A stretch of 64,000 nt of DNA. It comes from Paenibacillus phytohabitans (GTDB lineage: Bacteria > Bacillota > Bacilli > Paenibacillales > Paenibacillaceae). Where the stretch lies: positions 248,001 through 312,000 of the forward strand of contig NZ_WHOB01000062.1 in NCBI RefSeq assembly GCF_013141775.1, read 5' to 3'. Shown here piece by piece: positions 17,017 to 25,091 of the stretch. The stretch's first letter is position 1; each line of letters opens with the position of its first letter. Made by a program: the position numbers and the translations under genes. The notes under the pieces are model-generated. The model was not told the DNA's origin. It saw only the letters and a program-made list of their open reading frames with translations, and searched no databases.

Positions 17017-17781
17017 ATGAAGAAACGCGGATTTTGGAGTTTTGCGGCGCTGATTGCCGGATTTACAGTGTACTTTATGCTGAACGAACCGGGAACGGCC
17101 CAGGCTATGCACATTATGGAAGGGTTTCTGCCGGTAGGCTGGGCTGTGTTCTGGTGGGTGGCGTTCTTACCGTTCTTCGTACTCGGGATTATTAGGCTTA
17201 GATCGATGACCAGGGAGAATCCGGAGCTGAAGCTGCTGCTGGGTCTGGCAGGGGCATTCACCTTCGTCTTATCGGCGCTCAAAATGCCGTCCGTTACCGG
17301 AAGCAGCTCGCATCCTACAGGTACCGGACTTGGCGCAGTTATGCTGGGGCCGCTGCCGATGGGCGTGATCGGCTCGATCGTCCTGTTGTTTCAGGCGCTG
17401 CTTCTGGCGCACGGGGGAATCACTACGCTGGGGGCGAATGCGTTCTCGATGGCGGTCGCGGGGCCTTTTGCCGGATATGCAGTCTATAAGCTGATGATGA
17501 AGCTGCCGGACCGCGAGAAGCTGGCCTTATTCTGTGCGGCGGCGGTTGCCGATCTAATGACATATGTAGTGACTTCCTTCCAGCTTGCGGTGGCTTTTCC
17601 GGCTGCGGATGGCGGAGTCCTGGCGTCTTTTCTCAAATTCGGGGGGATCTTTGCCGTGACGCAGATTCCACTGGCCATCAGTGAAGGGCTGCTGACCGTA
17701 TTATTGTGGAACTGGCTGAAATCTTATAGTCCGAATGAAATGTCGCTCCTGAAACGCAAGGTCAAAGGGGGAAATGCATGA
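17017..17781 (+). CDS. cbiM: Cobalt ECF transporter substrate-specific component CbiM
   Basis: The 254-residue membrane protein has a cleavable leader (1-30) followed by the invariant MHIMEGFLP, in which the new N-terminal Met-His helps bind Co(II). Further motifs are SSSHPTGTGLGAVMLGP and LLLAHGGITTLGANAFSMA, with about six helices. It captures cobalt for corrin synthesis together with CbiN, CbiQ and CbiO. GGAGG lies 8 bases before the ATG. It is the first gene after the B12 riboswitch and overlaps cbiN by four bases. Confidence 0.96.
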   Translation: MKKRGFWSFAALIAGFTVYFMLNEPGTAQAMHIMEGFLPVGWAVFWWVAFLPFFVLGIIRLRSMTRENPELKLLLGLAGAFTFVLSALKMPSVTGSSSHPTGTGLGAVMLGPLPMGVIGSIVLLFQALLLAHGGITTLGANAFSMAVAGPFAGYAVYKLMMKLPDREKLALFCAAAVADLMTYVVTSFQLAVAFPAADGGVLASFLKFGGIFAVTQIPLAISEGLLTVLLWNWLKSYSPNEMSLLKRKVKGGNA

Positions 17782-18077
17782 TGAGCAATAAATGGAAAAA
17801 TGGATTGATGCTGCTGGCCGTTGTCCTGTTGTGTGTCTTGCCGCTGCTGTTCGTGAGTGGTGATTTCGGCGGGGCCGATGATGCTGCCGAGGGTGTAATC
17901 ACAGAGATTAACCCTGAATATGAACCCTGGTTCAAGCCGCTGACCGAGCTTCCGGGTGAGACGGAGAGTATGCTGTTCGCATTGCAGGCGGCGATTGGTG
18001 CCGGGGTGATCGGCTTTTCACTGGGGCTGCTGAAGGGGAAACAGGGCCAGGCGAAGCAGAACAGCATCAGCAAGTGA
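17778..18077 (+). CDS. cbiN: Cobalt transport accessory protein CbiN
   Basis: The 99-residue protein has two membrane helices (8-28 and 70-88) with a short external loop containing the conserved FGGADDAAE and EPWF segments. CbiN works with CbiM to load cobalt. Start and stop codons overlap both neighbours, so cbiM, cbiN and cbiQ are translationally coupled. Confidence 0.93.
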   Translation: MMSNKWKNGLMLLAVVLLCVLPLLFVSGDFGGADDAAEGVITEINPEYEPWFKPLTELPGETESMLFALQAAIGAGVIGFSLGLLKGKQGQAKQNSISK

Positions 18078-18862
18078 TCAGACGAATTGATGTCCTTTCT
18101 TATAATAATGCCTTGAGGCAGCTGTCTCCCATGTGGAAAAGCTCGTTCGCGGCACTGATGTTCCTGCTCTCCTATACCGTACATCCGGTGCTGCAGATTG
18201 TGATTACGCTGTGGATGATGTCCTGGTGCATCCTGCATGCCAAAATTCCCTATCGCGCCTATGGGCTGCTGTTTGGTACGGCGCTGCTGTTCTATTGCCT
18301 TAGTGTCCCGGCGCTGCTCGTGGAATTCGGCCACCCGGCTGCGGGGGAAGCTGGCGTATTCCGGATTTCCGGGCAGCCTCTTCCGATGTATATCACGGCA
18401 GCTGGGCTGGAGCGGGCCGGTGAACTGCTGGCCAGAATCTCGGCCTGCATGAGCTGCTTCTTCTTCCTGATGTTCACCACCCCGTTCAGCGAGCTTCTGC
18501 AGGTGCTGCGCAGGCTGCGTATGCCGCAGATTGTGCTGGAGCTGATGCTGATCATGTACCGCTTCCTGTTCCTGCTGAATGATGCAGCGCACGGGCTGAT
18601 GCTGGCCCGGAGGCTGCGCGGCGGCCGCAGAGGGTACAAGGCCAGGCTGCGGGAGACTGCGGCCATGGCCGGGGCCCTCTTCGGCAATACGATGCACCGT
18701 TATTACGGATTGTCGCAGGGGCTGCTGACCCGCGGGTTCACGGGGGAGATCATTCTGCCGCCGTACACTGCGCGTCCTGTGCCGCGGCGTTATGCGGTCC
18801 GGGCGTATGCCGGGATCGCTGTGCTGGTGCTGGCGCAGCTTTGGCTGTGGCTGCGGGGTTGA
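18074..18862 (+). CDS. cbiQ: Cobalt ECF transporter T component CbiQ
   Basis: The 262-residue membrane protein has the EcfT-type layout, with several helices and a cytoplasmic coupling region bearing the A-R-R-x-R-G motif (LARRLRGGRRGY) that docks to the ATPase. It begins at a GTG overlapping the cbiN stop. A 200-bp palindromic repeat element lies between this gene and cbiO. Confidence 0.92.
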   Translation: MIRRIDVLSYNNALRQLSPMWKSSFAALMFLLSYTVHPVLQIVITLWMMSWCILHAKIPYRAYGLLFGTALLFYCLSVPALLVEFGHPAAGEAGVFRISGQPLPMYITAAGLERAGELLARISACMSCFFFLMFTTPFSELLQVLRRLRMPQIVLELMLIMYRFLFLLNDAAHGLMLARRLRGGRRGYKARLRETAAMAGALFGNTMHRYYGLSQGLLTRGFTGEIILPPYTARPVPRRYAVRAYAGIAVLVLAQLWLWLRG

Positions 18863-18899
18863 ATTTAAGATTTTAGTGCAGGAAATCTGCTGGCTTTGT

Positions 18900-19090
18900 T
18901 GAAATCATGCCCAAAGTACAACAATTTCCCCGGAATATCGGATGTATTCCAAGATTGTTGTACAAAAGGCAGTATTTCACTTCATTTAGTTGGCTTTGAG
19001 GGAAGAATGTTGTATTCCATACAACAATCCCCCAGAAGGCCGGAGTATCCAGGATTCAAAGCTGTAAAACGTACAACATTTATCCGATAC
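18900..19090. repeat. Palindromic intergenic repeat, family 1, copy 1
   Basis: TACAAC and GTTGTA boxes start at 18917, 18957, 19009, 19020 and 19072. The last two units are 17-bp dyads of form GTTGTA-N5-TACAAC (19009-19025) and GCTGTA-N5-TACAAC (19061-19077), 52 bp apart. The first half is an inverted pair with GAAATCATGCC and GGCAGTATTTC ends. The same box spacing recurs near 32.2 and 55.1 kb. Here the element interrupts the cbiMNQO operon. Confidence 0.85.
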
Positions 19091-19122
19091 CGCTTTGCCA
19101 AATCACATTAGAGGGGTACGTC

Positions 19123-19968
19123 ATGGACATGGAATATAGTCTGGCTTTTGACGGGGTGGTGTTTCATTACCCGGATACGAAGGAAGCCGCGCTGCGTGAA
19201 CTAACCGTCTCCATTCCCAAAGGCCGCAAAACGGCGGTGCTCGGCCACAATGGTTCGGGCAAATCGACCCTGTTCCTGCATGCTGTCGGCATTCTGCGTC
19301 CACAGAAGGGTACGGTTCAGCAGGGAGGCAGGACATTGTCCTATGCCAAAAAAGAGCTGGCCGCGCTGCGGCGCAGTGTGGGCCTTGTTTTTCAGGACCC
19401 GGAGCAGCAGCTCATATTGAGCACACCTCTGGAGGATGTGTCCTTCGGGCTGCGGGGAACGGGGATGGACGAAGCCGCAATAGCTGAGCGCTGCCGCAGT
19501 GTCATGGAACTGCTGAACCTGACGGAGCTGAGTGACAAACCGGTTCACCAGCTTAGCCTGGGGCAGAAAAAACGCACCGCACTCGCCGGAGTAATGGCGA
19601 TGGAGCCGGAGCTGATCCTGCTGGATGAGCCGACCTCGTATCTGGATCCGTTATCCGAGACACAGATGCTGCAGGGTCTTGATCTTATACATGAAAAAGG
19701 CACAACCGTAGTTATGGCTACGCATGATATGAACTTGGCGTACCGCTGGGCCGACTGGATTATCGTACTGGATCAGGGGAGGTGCCGGGCTGAGGGGACG
19801 CCGGAGGAGATTTTTGCCGGGGCGGAAGAATTGCAGGCCATCGGCCTCGGTCTGCCGCTGCTGGCTGACTTGTGGTACAGCCTGCCTGCACGGCACACCG
19901 CCGGCCAGCCGCCCCCCCGCACGGCGGAAGATTTCAAAGCCGTACTAACCAGGCTACTGAATAGTTAA
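19123..19968 (+). CDS. cbiO: Cobalt ECF transporter ATP-binding protein CbiO
   Basis: The 281-residue ABC ATPase has Walker A GHNGSGKST, the Q-loop FQDPEQQL, signature LSLGQKKRTALAG, Walker B LILLDEPTS and the switch His in ATHDMN. It powers cobalt uptake by CbiMNQ at the inner face of the membrane. GAGGGG lies 8 bases before the ATG. The 260-base gap to cbiQ, filled by a repeat element, is unusual for these tightly packed genes. Confidence 0.95.
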   Translation: MDMEYSLAFDGVVFHYPDTKEAALRELTVSIPKGRKTAVLGHNGSGKSTLFLHAVGILRPQKGTVQQGGRTLSYAKKELAALRRSVGLVFQDPEQQLILSTPLEDVSFGLRGTGMDEAAIAERCRSVMELLNLTELSDKPVHQLSLGQKKRTALAGVMAMEPELILLDEPTSYLDPLSETQMLQGLDLIHEKGTTVVMATHDMNLAYRWADWIIVLDQGRCRAEGTPEEIFAGAEELQAIGLGLPLLADLWYSLPARHTAGQPPPRTAEDFKAVLTRLLNS

Positions 19969-19997
19969 TACAGGCATTCACGAATGGGGGAAGAAGG

Positions 19998-22900
19998 ATG
20001 AAGAAACAAGGAAAGCTGCTCATTATCGGCTTCGGTCCCGGAGCGCTGGAGCATATTACCGGCCGGGCGCTGGCCGCTCTCGAGGAGAGTGACGCTGTAA
20101 TCGGCTATAACACTTATGTGGAGCTGATCCAACCGCTGCTGCGGCATCAGGAGATTGTCGGCACCGGCATGACCGAAGAGGTCAGCCGGGCGCAGGAGGC
20201 CGTCCGCCGAGCCGAGGACGGCCAGACCATTGCCGTAATATCCAGCGGCGATGCCGGTGTATACGGCATGGCGGGTCTGGTCTACGAGGTGCTGATTGAA
20301 CGGGGCTGGAACCGGGCTGACGGAGTAGAGGTCGAGGTGATCCCCGGAATATCGGCGATCCAGTCCTGTTCTTCCCTGCTGGGAGCGCCGATTATGCATG
20401 ATTCCTGCACAATCAGCCTCAGCGATCATCTTACCCCGTGGGAGAGCATTGCTGCGCGTGTGGAAGCGGCGGGTGCTGCGGATTTCGTGATCGCCTTCTA
20501 TAACCCGCGCAGCGGCAAGCGTACGCGCCAGATTGAAGAAGCACGCAATATCCTGCTGCGTTACCGTGATCCTTCCACGCCGGTCGGCATTGTCAAAAGC
20601 GCCTACCGTGACCGTCAGCAGACGATCGTAACTACGCTGCAGGAGATGCTGGAGCATGAGATCGGCATGCTCTCTACGGTTGTCGTCGGCAACTCGGCGA
20701 CGGTGGTCTACGAGGGTCTAATGGTTACGCCGCGCGGATACAAGCGCAAGTACAATCTTGGCGCGCAGACGCAAGCGCTGAAGCCGCATGAGCGGCTGCG
20801 CACTGCGGCCGAACCTTGGTCGCTGGCTGCGGCTGAGAGTGTGGCGGCTGAGGCGGGATGGTCTGAAGGGGCAGCGATAGAGAGTGTGGCTGCTGAGGCG
20901 GAGCGGACGGAAGAGATAGCGGTGGAGAGTGTGGCAGCAGCTGAGGCGGGACGGATAGATGGAGCAGTGGCACCGGGTGCAGCTGCCGGTGAAACCGGAC
21001 GGGTAGAGCGATTGGGGTCAGAGAGTATGGCTCCAACTGACGGGGGACGGAAGGAGGAGGCTGCGGCGCTAAGCCTGGCAGCATCTGCGCGTGTGGAGCA
21101 GCTACGCCGTCCTGCCGTTCAGCTGGCGGAACACGCTGATGAAACCTTCGAGCTGGAGGTTTCTCCTGTCATCGGCAGCCGCAGATTCAGCGGTATCCAG
21201 ATGAAGCTGCTGGCGGAGCTGGCAGGCGATGAGGGGCAGCTGATCTATACGAAGGACGGACATTTTCTGCTGCGCAGCCATCCGGGCGACCGTGCTGAGG
21301 TGGCGGCGAAGCTTACAGAGGCAGGACTGAGCGTTAGTATACCCGGTGATTATGTGAAAGTAAAAACCTGCGGGTTCTGTGAATTGCGGAGAAGCGGCGC
21401 TTTAAGCGCGGCGGTCCGCCTTCATACCCTGCTGCACGGACTTGCTGTACCCAAAGAGCTGCATATAAGCGTGGCAGGCTGCGGCATGGCCTGCAGCTCG
21501 GCTGTTCTGGATGACATCGGGCTGGTCCTTTCGCGGGGCAGCTATGAGCTCTATCTGGGCGGCAAGAAGTCGGGCCGGGGAGCGCATGCCGGCACTCTGG
21601 TCCGGGAAGGTATGGATGAAGATGAAGCCGTGGCTGCTGTAGCAGCGGCAGTGGAGCATTATACTGCGCAAGGCCGGGAGAAGGAGCGGTTTCATGCTTT
21701 TTATGAACGGATGGGCAGTATTGAAGAACAGATGAACAGCACTGCAGGAAGTATAGATAATAATGACAGCATAGAGGGAGTACGCATGATGAGAACCGTA
21801 TTACTGGTTGGACACGGCAGCCGGATTCAAGCGGGAAATGATGAGCTGCTGCAATTCACCAGCCAGCTAGCCGCCCGCAAGCCGGAGCTTAAGTTTGAGA
21901 CCTGCTTCATAGAGCTAGCCTCACCTTCAATCGCGGGCGGAATTGCCAAATGTGTGGAGGACGGCGCGACGCAAATTTATATTGTGCCGATTATATTGTT
22001 CGCGGCGGGCCATTCCAAGCTGGATATTCCGCTCGCGATCGATGAAGCCAAGCTGAAATATCCGGGTGTGGAGTTTGTATACGGGCGTCCGCTGGGTGTT
22101 CAGGAGCGGGCTGTCGATATTGTGCTGGACCGGATACGGGAAGCTGAATCGCTTTCTGCTTCTGTGAAACACAGTAATGAAGCTGACTCTCTTGCCGTTT
22201 CTGTGGATCACAGTAATGAAGCCGGAGCTGCAGACTTGAGTTTGCAGGAAGCCGAAGCCCGTACAACATCTGCAGCAGAGGATAAGGATACCATCGTGCT
22301 GCTTATGGGGCGCGGGGGCAGTGATCCGGATGCCAACAGTGATTTCTATAAGCTGGGCCGGCTGCTATGGGAAAGAACGTCTTACCAAAGCGTTGAAAGC
22401 TGCTTCATCGCCATCACGAAGCCGTCGCTTCCGGGTGGGCTTGAACGCTGCCTGGCACTGGGTGCGCGTAAGATTATAGTTGTGCCGTACCTGCTGTTCA
22501 CCGGAGTGCTGATGAAGCAGTTCGCAGAAATGGTTTCTCGTTTCGCCGCAGAGCATCCGGAAATTGAAGTGCAGCTCGGCCGCCAGCTCGGCACACATCC
22601 GCTGCTAGTCGATATGCTGACAGAGCGCATTGAGGAGACAATGGAGGGGCAGTCTTTCAGCAATTGCGATAACTGCAAGTACCGTGATGAAGCGGCATTG
22701 CACCACCATCACCACCATGGTGAGGAGGGGCATGGGCACGAGCATCACGGGCATGGGAATCATGGGCACGGGCATCACGGGCACGAAGAACACGAGCATG
22801 GACACCACGATCATCAGGAACACGGTCATGGGGAACTCGAGCACGGGAAACACGAGCATGGACACCACGATCATCAGGAACACGGTCATGGGGAACTCGA

Positions 22901-23126
22901 GCACGAAGAACACGAGCATGGACACCACGATCATAAGGAACATGGTCACAGGGAACACACGCACGGAGGACATGGGCATGAGCATCACGGGCACGGGCAT
23001 CACGGTCATGGGCATAAGCATGGGCATCACGGTCGCGGGGATCATGGGCATGGGCATCAAGAGCAGCATGATGTAACCGGAACAGCGGCTCCGGCAGACA
23101 ACCGGGATCTGCGCCAGCCGCGATGA
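19998..23126 (+). CDS. cbiH: Fused CbiH60 (C17-methyltransferase/Fe-S) and CbiX cobaltochelatase
   Basis: The product is 1042 residues. Residues 5-245 form a tetrapyrrole methylase of CbiH/CobJ type (IIGFGPGALEHITG, SSGDAGVYGMA, FYNPRSGKR). A linker at 270-370 repeats ESVAAEAG-like units. Residues 385-585 form a nitrite-reductase-like Fe-S domain (CGFCELR, SVAGCGMACSSAV), as in CbiH60. Residues 598-880 are a duplicated CbiX chelatase with VGHGSR and AAGHSKLDIP in the first half. A CDNC motif and a His-rich tail of about 125 residues follow (60-bp repeats, nt 22801-22920). Together they would insert cobalt into sirohydrochlorin and contract the ring. An internal GAGGGAG and ATG at 21786 could also yield CbiX alone. 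Confidence 0.9.
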   Translation: MKKQGKLLIIGFGPGALEHITGRALAALEESDAVIGYNTYVELIQPLLRHQEIVGTGMTEEVSRAQEAVRRAEDGQTIAVISSGDAGVYGMAGLVYEVLIERGWNRADGVEVEVIPGISAIQSCSSLLGAPIMHDSCTISLSDHLTPWESIAARVEAAGAADFVIAFYNPRSGKRTRQIEEARNILLRYRDPSTPVGIVKSAYRDRQQTIVTTLQEMLEHEIGMLSTVVVGNSATVVYEGLMVTPRGYKRKYNLGAQTQALKPHERLRTAAEPWSLAAAESVAAEAGWSEGAAIESVAAEAERTEEIAVESVAAAEAGRIDGAVAPGAAAGETGRVERLGSESMAPTDGGRKEEAAALSLAASARVEQLRRPAVQLAEHADETFELEVSPVIGSRRFSGIQMKLLAELAGDEGQLIYTKDGHFLLRSHPGDRAEVAAKLTEAGLSVSIPGDYVKVKTCGFCELRRSGALSAAVRLHTLLHGLAVPKELHISVAGCGMACSSAVLDDIGLVLSRGSYELYLGGKKSGRGAHAGTLVREGMDEDEAVAAVAAAVEHYTAQGREKERFHAFYERMGSIEEQMNSTAGSIDNNDSIEGVRMMRTVLLVGHGSRIQAGNDELLQFTSQLAARKPELKFETCFIELASPSIAGGIAKCVEDGATQIYIVPIILFAAGHSKLDIPLAIDEAKLKYPGVEFVYGRPLGVQERAVDIVLDRIREAESLSASVKHSNEADSLAVSVDHSNEAGAADLSLQEAEARTTSAAEDKDTIVLLMGRGGSDPDANSDFYKLGRLLWERTSYQSVESCFIAITKPSLPGGLERCLALGARKIIVVPYLLFTGVLMKQFAEMVSRFAAEHPEIEVQLGRQLGTHPLLVDMLTERIEETMEGQSFSNCDNCKYRDEAALHHHHHHGEEGHGHEHHGHGNHGHGHHGHEEHEHGHHDHQEHGHGELEHGKHEHGHHDHQEHGHGELEHEEHEHGHHDHKEHGHREHTHGGHGHEHHGHGHHGHGHKHGHHGRGDHGHGHQEQHDVTGTAAPADNRDLRQPR
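22695..23075 (+). repeat. His-rich coding repeat in the CbiX tail
   Basis: The segment encodes runs of His, Gly and Glu. The 60-bp blocks 22801-22860 and 22861-22920 are identical except for a few bases, and a third, diverged copy follows. The tail probably stores or hands over cobalt or nickel, as proposed for CbiX of other bacilli. Confidence 0.85.
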
Positions 23127-23914
23127 TCTTCATGCTGTGCGGCACCAGCGATGCCCGGGAGCTGGCGCTGAATCTGTCGCGACAAGGCCTGCCGCTGCAG
23201 GCCTCTGTCGTAACGCCCAGTGCGGCTGAACGGCTGGAAGCCGCAGCAATCCGCACCCGGGTCGGCCGTCTGGATAAGCCGGCCATGATCTCGCTGCTGC
23301 AGGAGGGCAGCTATCGTGCAGTAGTGGACGGCAGCCATCCTTTTGCGCTGGAGGCACACGTCAATGCTATGGGCGCGGCTGCAGCGCTGGGCCTGCCCTA
23401 TTTTCGCTACGAGCGGCAAAGTCTTATCTATGACAGCCACCCCCGGCTGATCGTTGTGCATTCCTATGAAGAGGCTGCGCGCAAGGCCAGGGAACTTAAG
23501 GGTTCCATTATGCTTACAACCGGCGGCAAGACACTTGAGCTGTTTGCGGAGGCGCTGCTGGGAGATCCGGATATCCGGCTGACGGTCAGACTGCTGCCCT
23601 GCCTGGAGAATATGGAGAAATGCCTGTCCCTTGGCATTGAGCAGCGGAATATTATTGCGCTTCAGGGCCCTTTTAGCAGAGAGATGAACGAGGCACTTTA
23701 CCGGCAATATGGCACACAGGTGATGATTACCAAAGAGAGCGGAGCGGAAGGCTCGGTGGATGAGAAGCTGCATGCCGCGCTGGATATGGGGCTTTACGTC
23801 ATTTTAATTATGCGGCCGGAGCTGACCTTTGGAGAGAGCGGGAAGGTGTTTGACTCTTTTGACGAGATTACGGAGGCCGTGAGAACTGCGCTGCAAATGA
23901 ACAAGGAGGGATAA
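23123..23914 (+). CDS. cbiJ: Cobalt-precorrin-6A reductase CbiJ
   Basis: The 263-residue protein fits the CbiJ/CobK family: an N-terminal MLCGTSDARELAL nucleotide-binding motif, VDGSHPFALEAHVNA, LTTGGKTLELF and a late ALQGPFSREMN, then TKESGAEGSVDEKL. It reduces the macrocycle of cobalt-precorrin-6A with NADPH or NADH. Its ATG overlaps the stop codon of the CbiH60-CbiX gene. Confidence 0.92.
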   Translation: MIFMLCGTSDARELALNLSRQGLPLQASVVTPSAAERLEAAAIRTRVGRLDKPAMISLLQEGSYRAVVDGSHPFALEAHVNAMGAAAALGLPYFRYERQSLIYDSHPRLIVVHSYEEAARKARELKGSIMLTTGGKTLELFAEALLGDPDIRLTVRLLPCLENMEKCLSLGIEQRNIIALQGPFSREMNEALYRQYGTQVMITKESGAEGSVDEKLHAALDMGLYVILIMRPELTFGESGKVFDSFDEITEAVRTALQMNKEG

Positions 23915-23916
23915 CT

Positions 23917-24582
23917 GTGGATTTTGGTACGGATTTCAAGCCGGTGACGGTACAGCCGCAGGAAATAGAGGGTCTGAGTTTTCAGATGATTACAGAAGAG
24001 ATGGGTGAACATTCCTTTAGCGAGCTGGAGTACAAAATAGTGCAGCGGATCATTCATGCTTCTGCCGATTTCGAGCTGGGGCGCAGTCTTGTTTTTCACC
24101 CGCGGGCGATTGAGGCCGGCATCAGCGCCATTCTGCAGGGCAAGCCGATAATTGCCGATGTGCGGATGGTGGAGGCGGGCATTGCCAAGGAGCGGATTCA
24201 GCGGTACGGCGGGGAAGTCAGGGTTCATATTTCCGATTCGGATGTGATGGAAGAAGCGAAGGCGCTCGGGACTACACGGGCCATTATGGCTACGCGCAAA
24301 GCTTGTGCACAGGCTCCGGGAGGGATCTATGTGATCGGCAACGCGCCGACTGCCCTGCTGGAACTGATTCGTCTGGTAAAAGAAGGCGCAGCGCAGCCGG
24401 GTCTTGTCATAGGTATGCCGGTCGGGTTCGTCTCTGCAGCGGAATCCAAGGATGAGCTGCGCAAGCTCGATATTCCTTACATCACGAATATCGGCCGCAA
24501 AGGCGGAAGCACGATCGTGGTCGCTGCGGTCAATGCACTGAGTCTGCTGGCGGACCGCCGGGCTGCGGGCGAATTGAATTAG
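23917..24582 (+). CDS. cbiC: Cobalt-precorrin-8 methylmutase CbiC
   Basis: The 221-residue protein matches CbiC/CobH: HASADFELGRSLVFHPRA with the catalytic His region, PIIADVRMVEAGI, TRAIMATRKA and VIGNAPTALLEL, then GMPVGFVSAAESKD. It moves a methyl group from C11 to C12 to give cobyrinate. The start is GTG, two bases after the cbiJ stop and preceded by AAGGAGG. A long gap with a repeat follows before cbiD. Confidence 0.93.
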   Translation: MDFGTDFKPVTVQPQEIEGLSFQMITEEMGEHSFSELEYKIVQRIIHASADFELGRSLVFHPRAIEAGISAILQGKPIIADVRMVEAGIAKERIQRYGGEVRVHISDSDVMEEAKALGTTRAIMATRKACAQAPGGIYVIGNAPTALLELIRLVKEGAAQPGLVIGMPVGFVSAAESKDELRKLDIPYITNIGRKGGSTIVVAAVNALSLLADRRAAGELN

Positions 24583-24704
24583 GTCTGCGTCAGGTATAAG
24601 CGGGAACTTTGTTAGCGCTGGGCAAAACTCTATAAGGGTTGGGTCAGAGCGGGTTTTGAACAGGATATGAACAAGTTCTAATCTATATGCCAGGCTTATG
24701 AGGT

Positions 24705-24905
24705 ATGTTTACTTAACTGCACTTTGTACAACTAAAACGTCTGATTTACAACCAATTATCCGTTTAGCTGTATTTTGTACAACTAAACTACTGTTTTTTG
24801 CTTGTTCTCACCCATTTGGGCAGATTTAGTTGTACAGAGTACAGTTATAAGATGCTAGCCTACCTTTTCGCTGATTTTAATTGCACAGTATACAACTATT
24901 ATGAA
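24705..24905. repeat. Palindromic intergenic repeat, family 2
   Basis: Four 17-bp dyads are present: ACTGCA-N5-TACAAC (24716-24732), GCTGTA-N5-TACAAC (24767-24783), GTTGTA-N5-TACAGT (24829-24845) and ATTGCA-N5-TACAAC (24880-24896). The steps are 51, 62 and 51 bp. The outer part forms an inverted pair (ACTTTGTACAACTAAA against TTTAGTTGTACAGAGT). The core dyad is the same as in family 1, although the flanks differ. It fills the 450-base gap between cbiC and the cbiD leader. Confidence 0.85.
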
Positions 24906-25034
24906 ATTTTCACTTGGAACTGAATACATCAATGACTGCATTGTTGATTGAACTCACTTATTTAATTGTTAGCGTGTCTAAATATATCTACGATGCTCCA
25001 TATAGGTTGCATATCATCACAAAGAGGGATTGCC

Positions 25035-25091
25035 ATGAGCGAGGAAACACCAGACAACCGGGCAGATCAGAATAGGAGGAAACGGAGGTGA
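25035..25091 (+). CDS. 18-residue leader peptide coupled to cbiD
   Basis: An ATG at 25035, six bases after AGAGGG, opens an 18-codon frame (start MSEETPDN, end NRRKRR) that stops at TGA 25089-25091. That stop overlaps the GTG start of cbiD as GTGA, and the cbiD ribosome binding site AGGAGG lies within its last codons. It may be a translational coupler, a small leader peptide, or chance. There are no runs of one amino acid that would suggest classical attenuation. Confidence 0.5.
   Translation: MSEETPDNRADQNRRKRR

Noticed and set aside
22605..23286. Long reverse frames over the His-rich tail of CbiX
   Set aside because: His codons (CAY) read in reverse give Met/Val/Arg-rich frames by composition; there are no start signals or family motifs.
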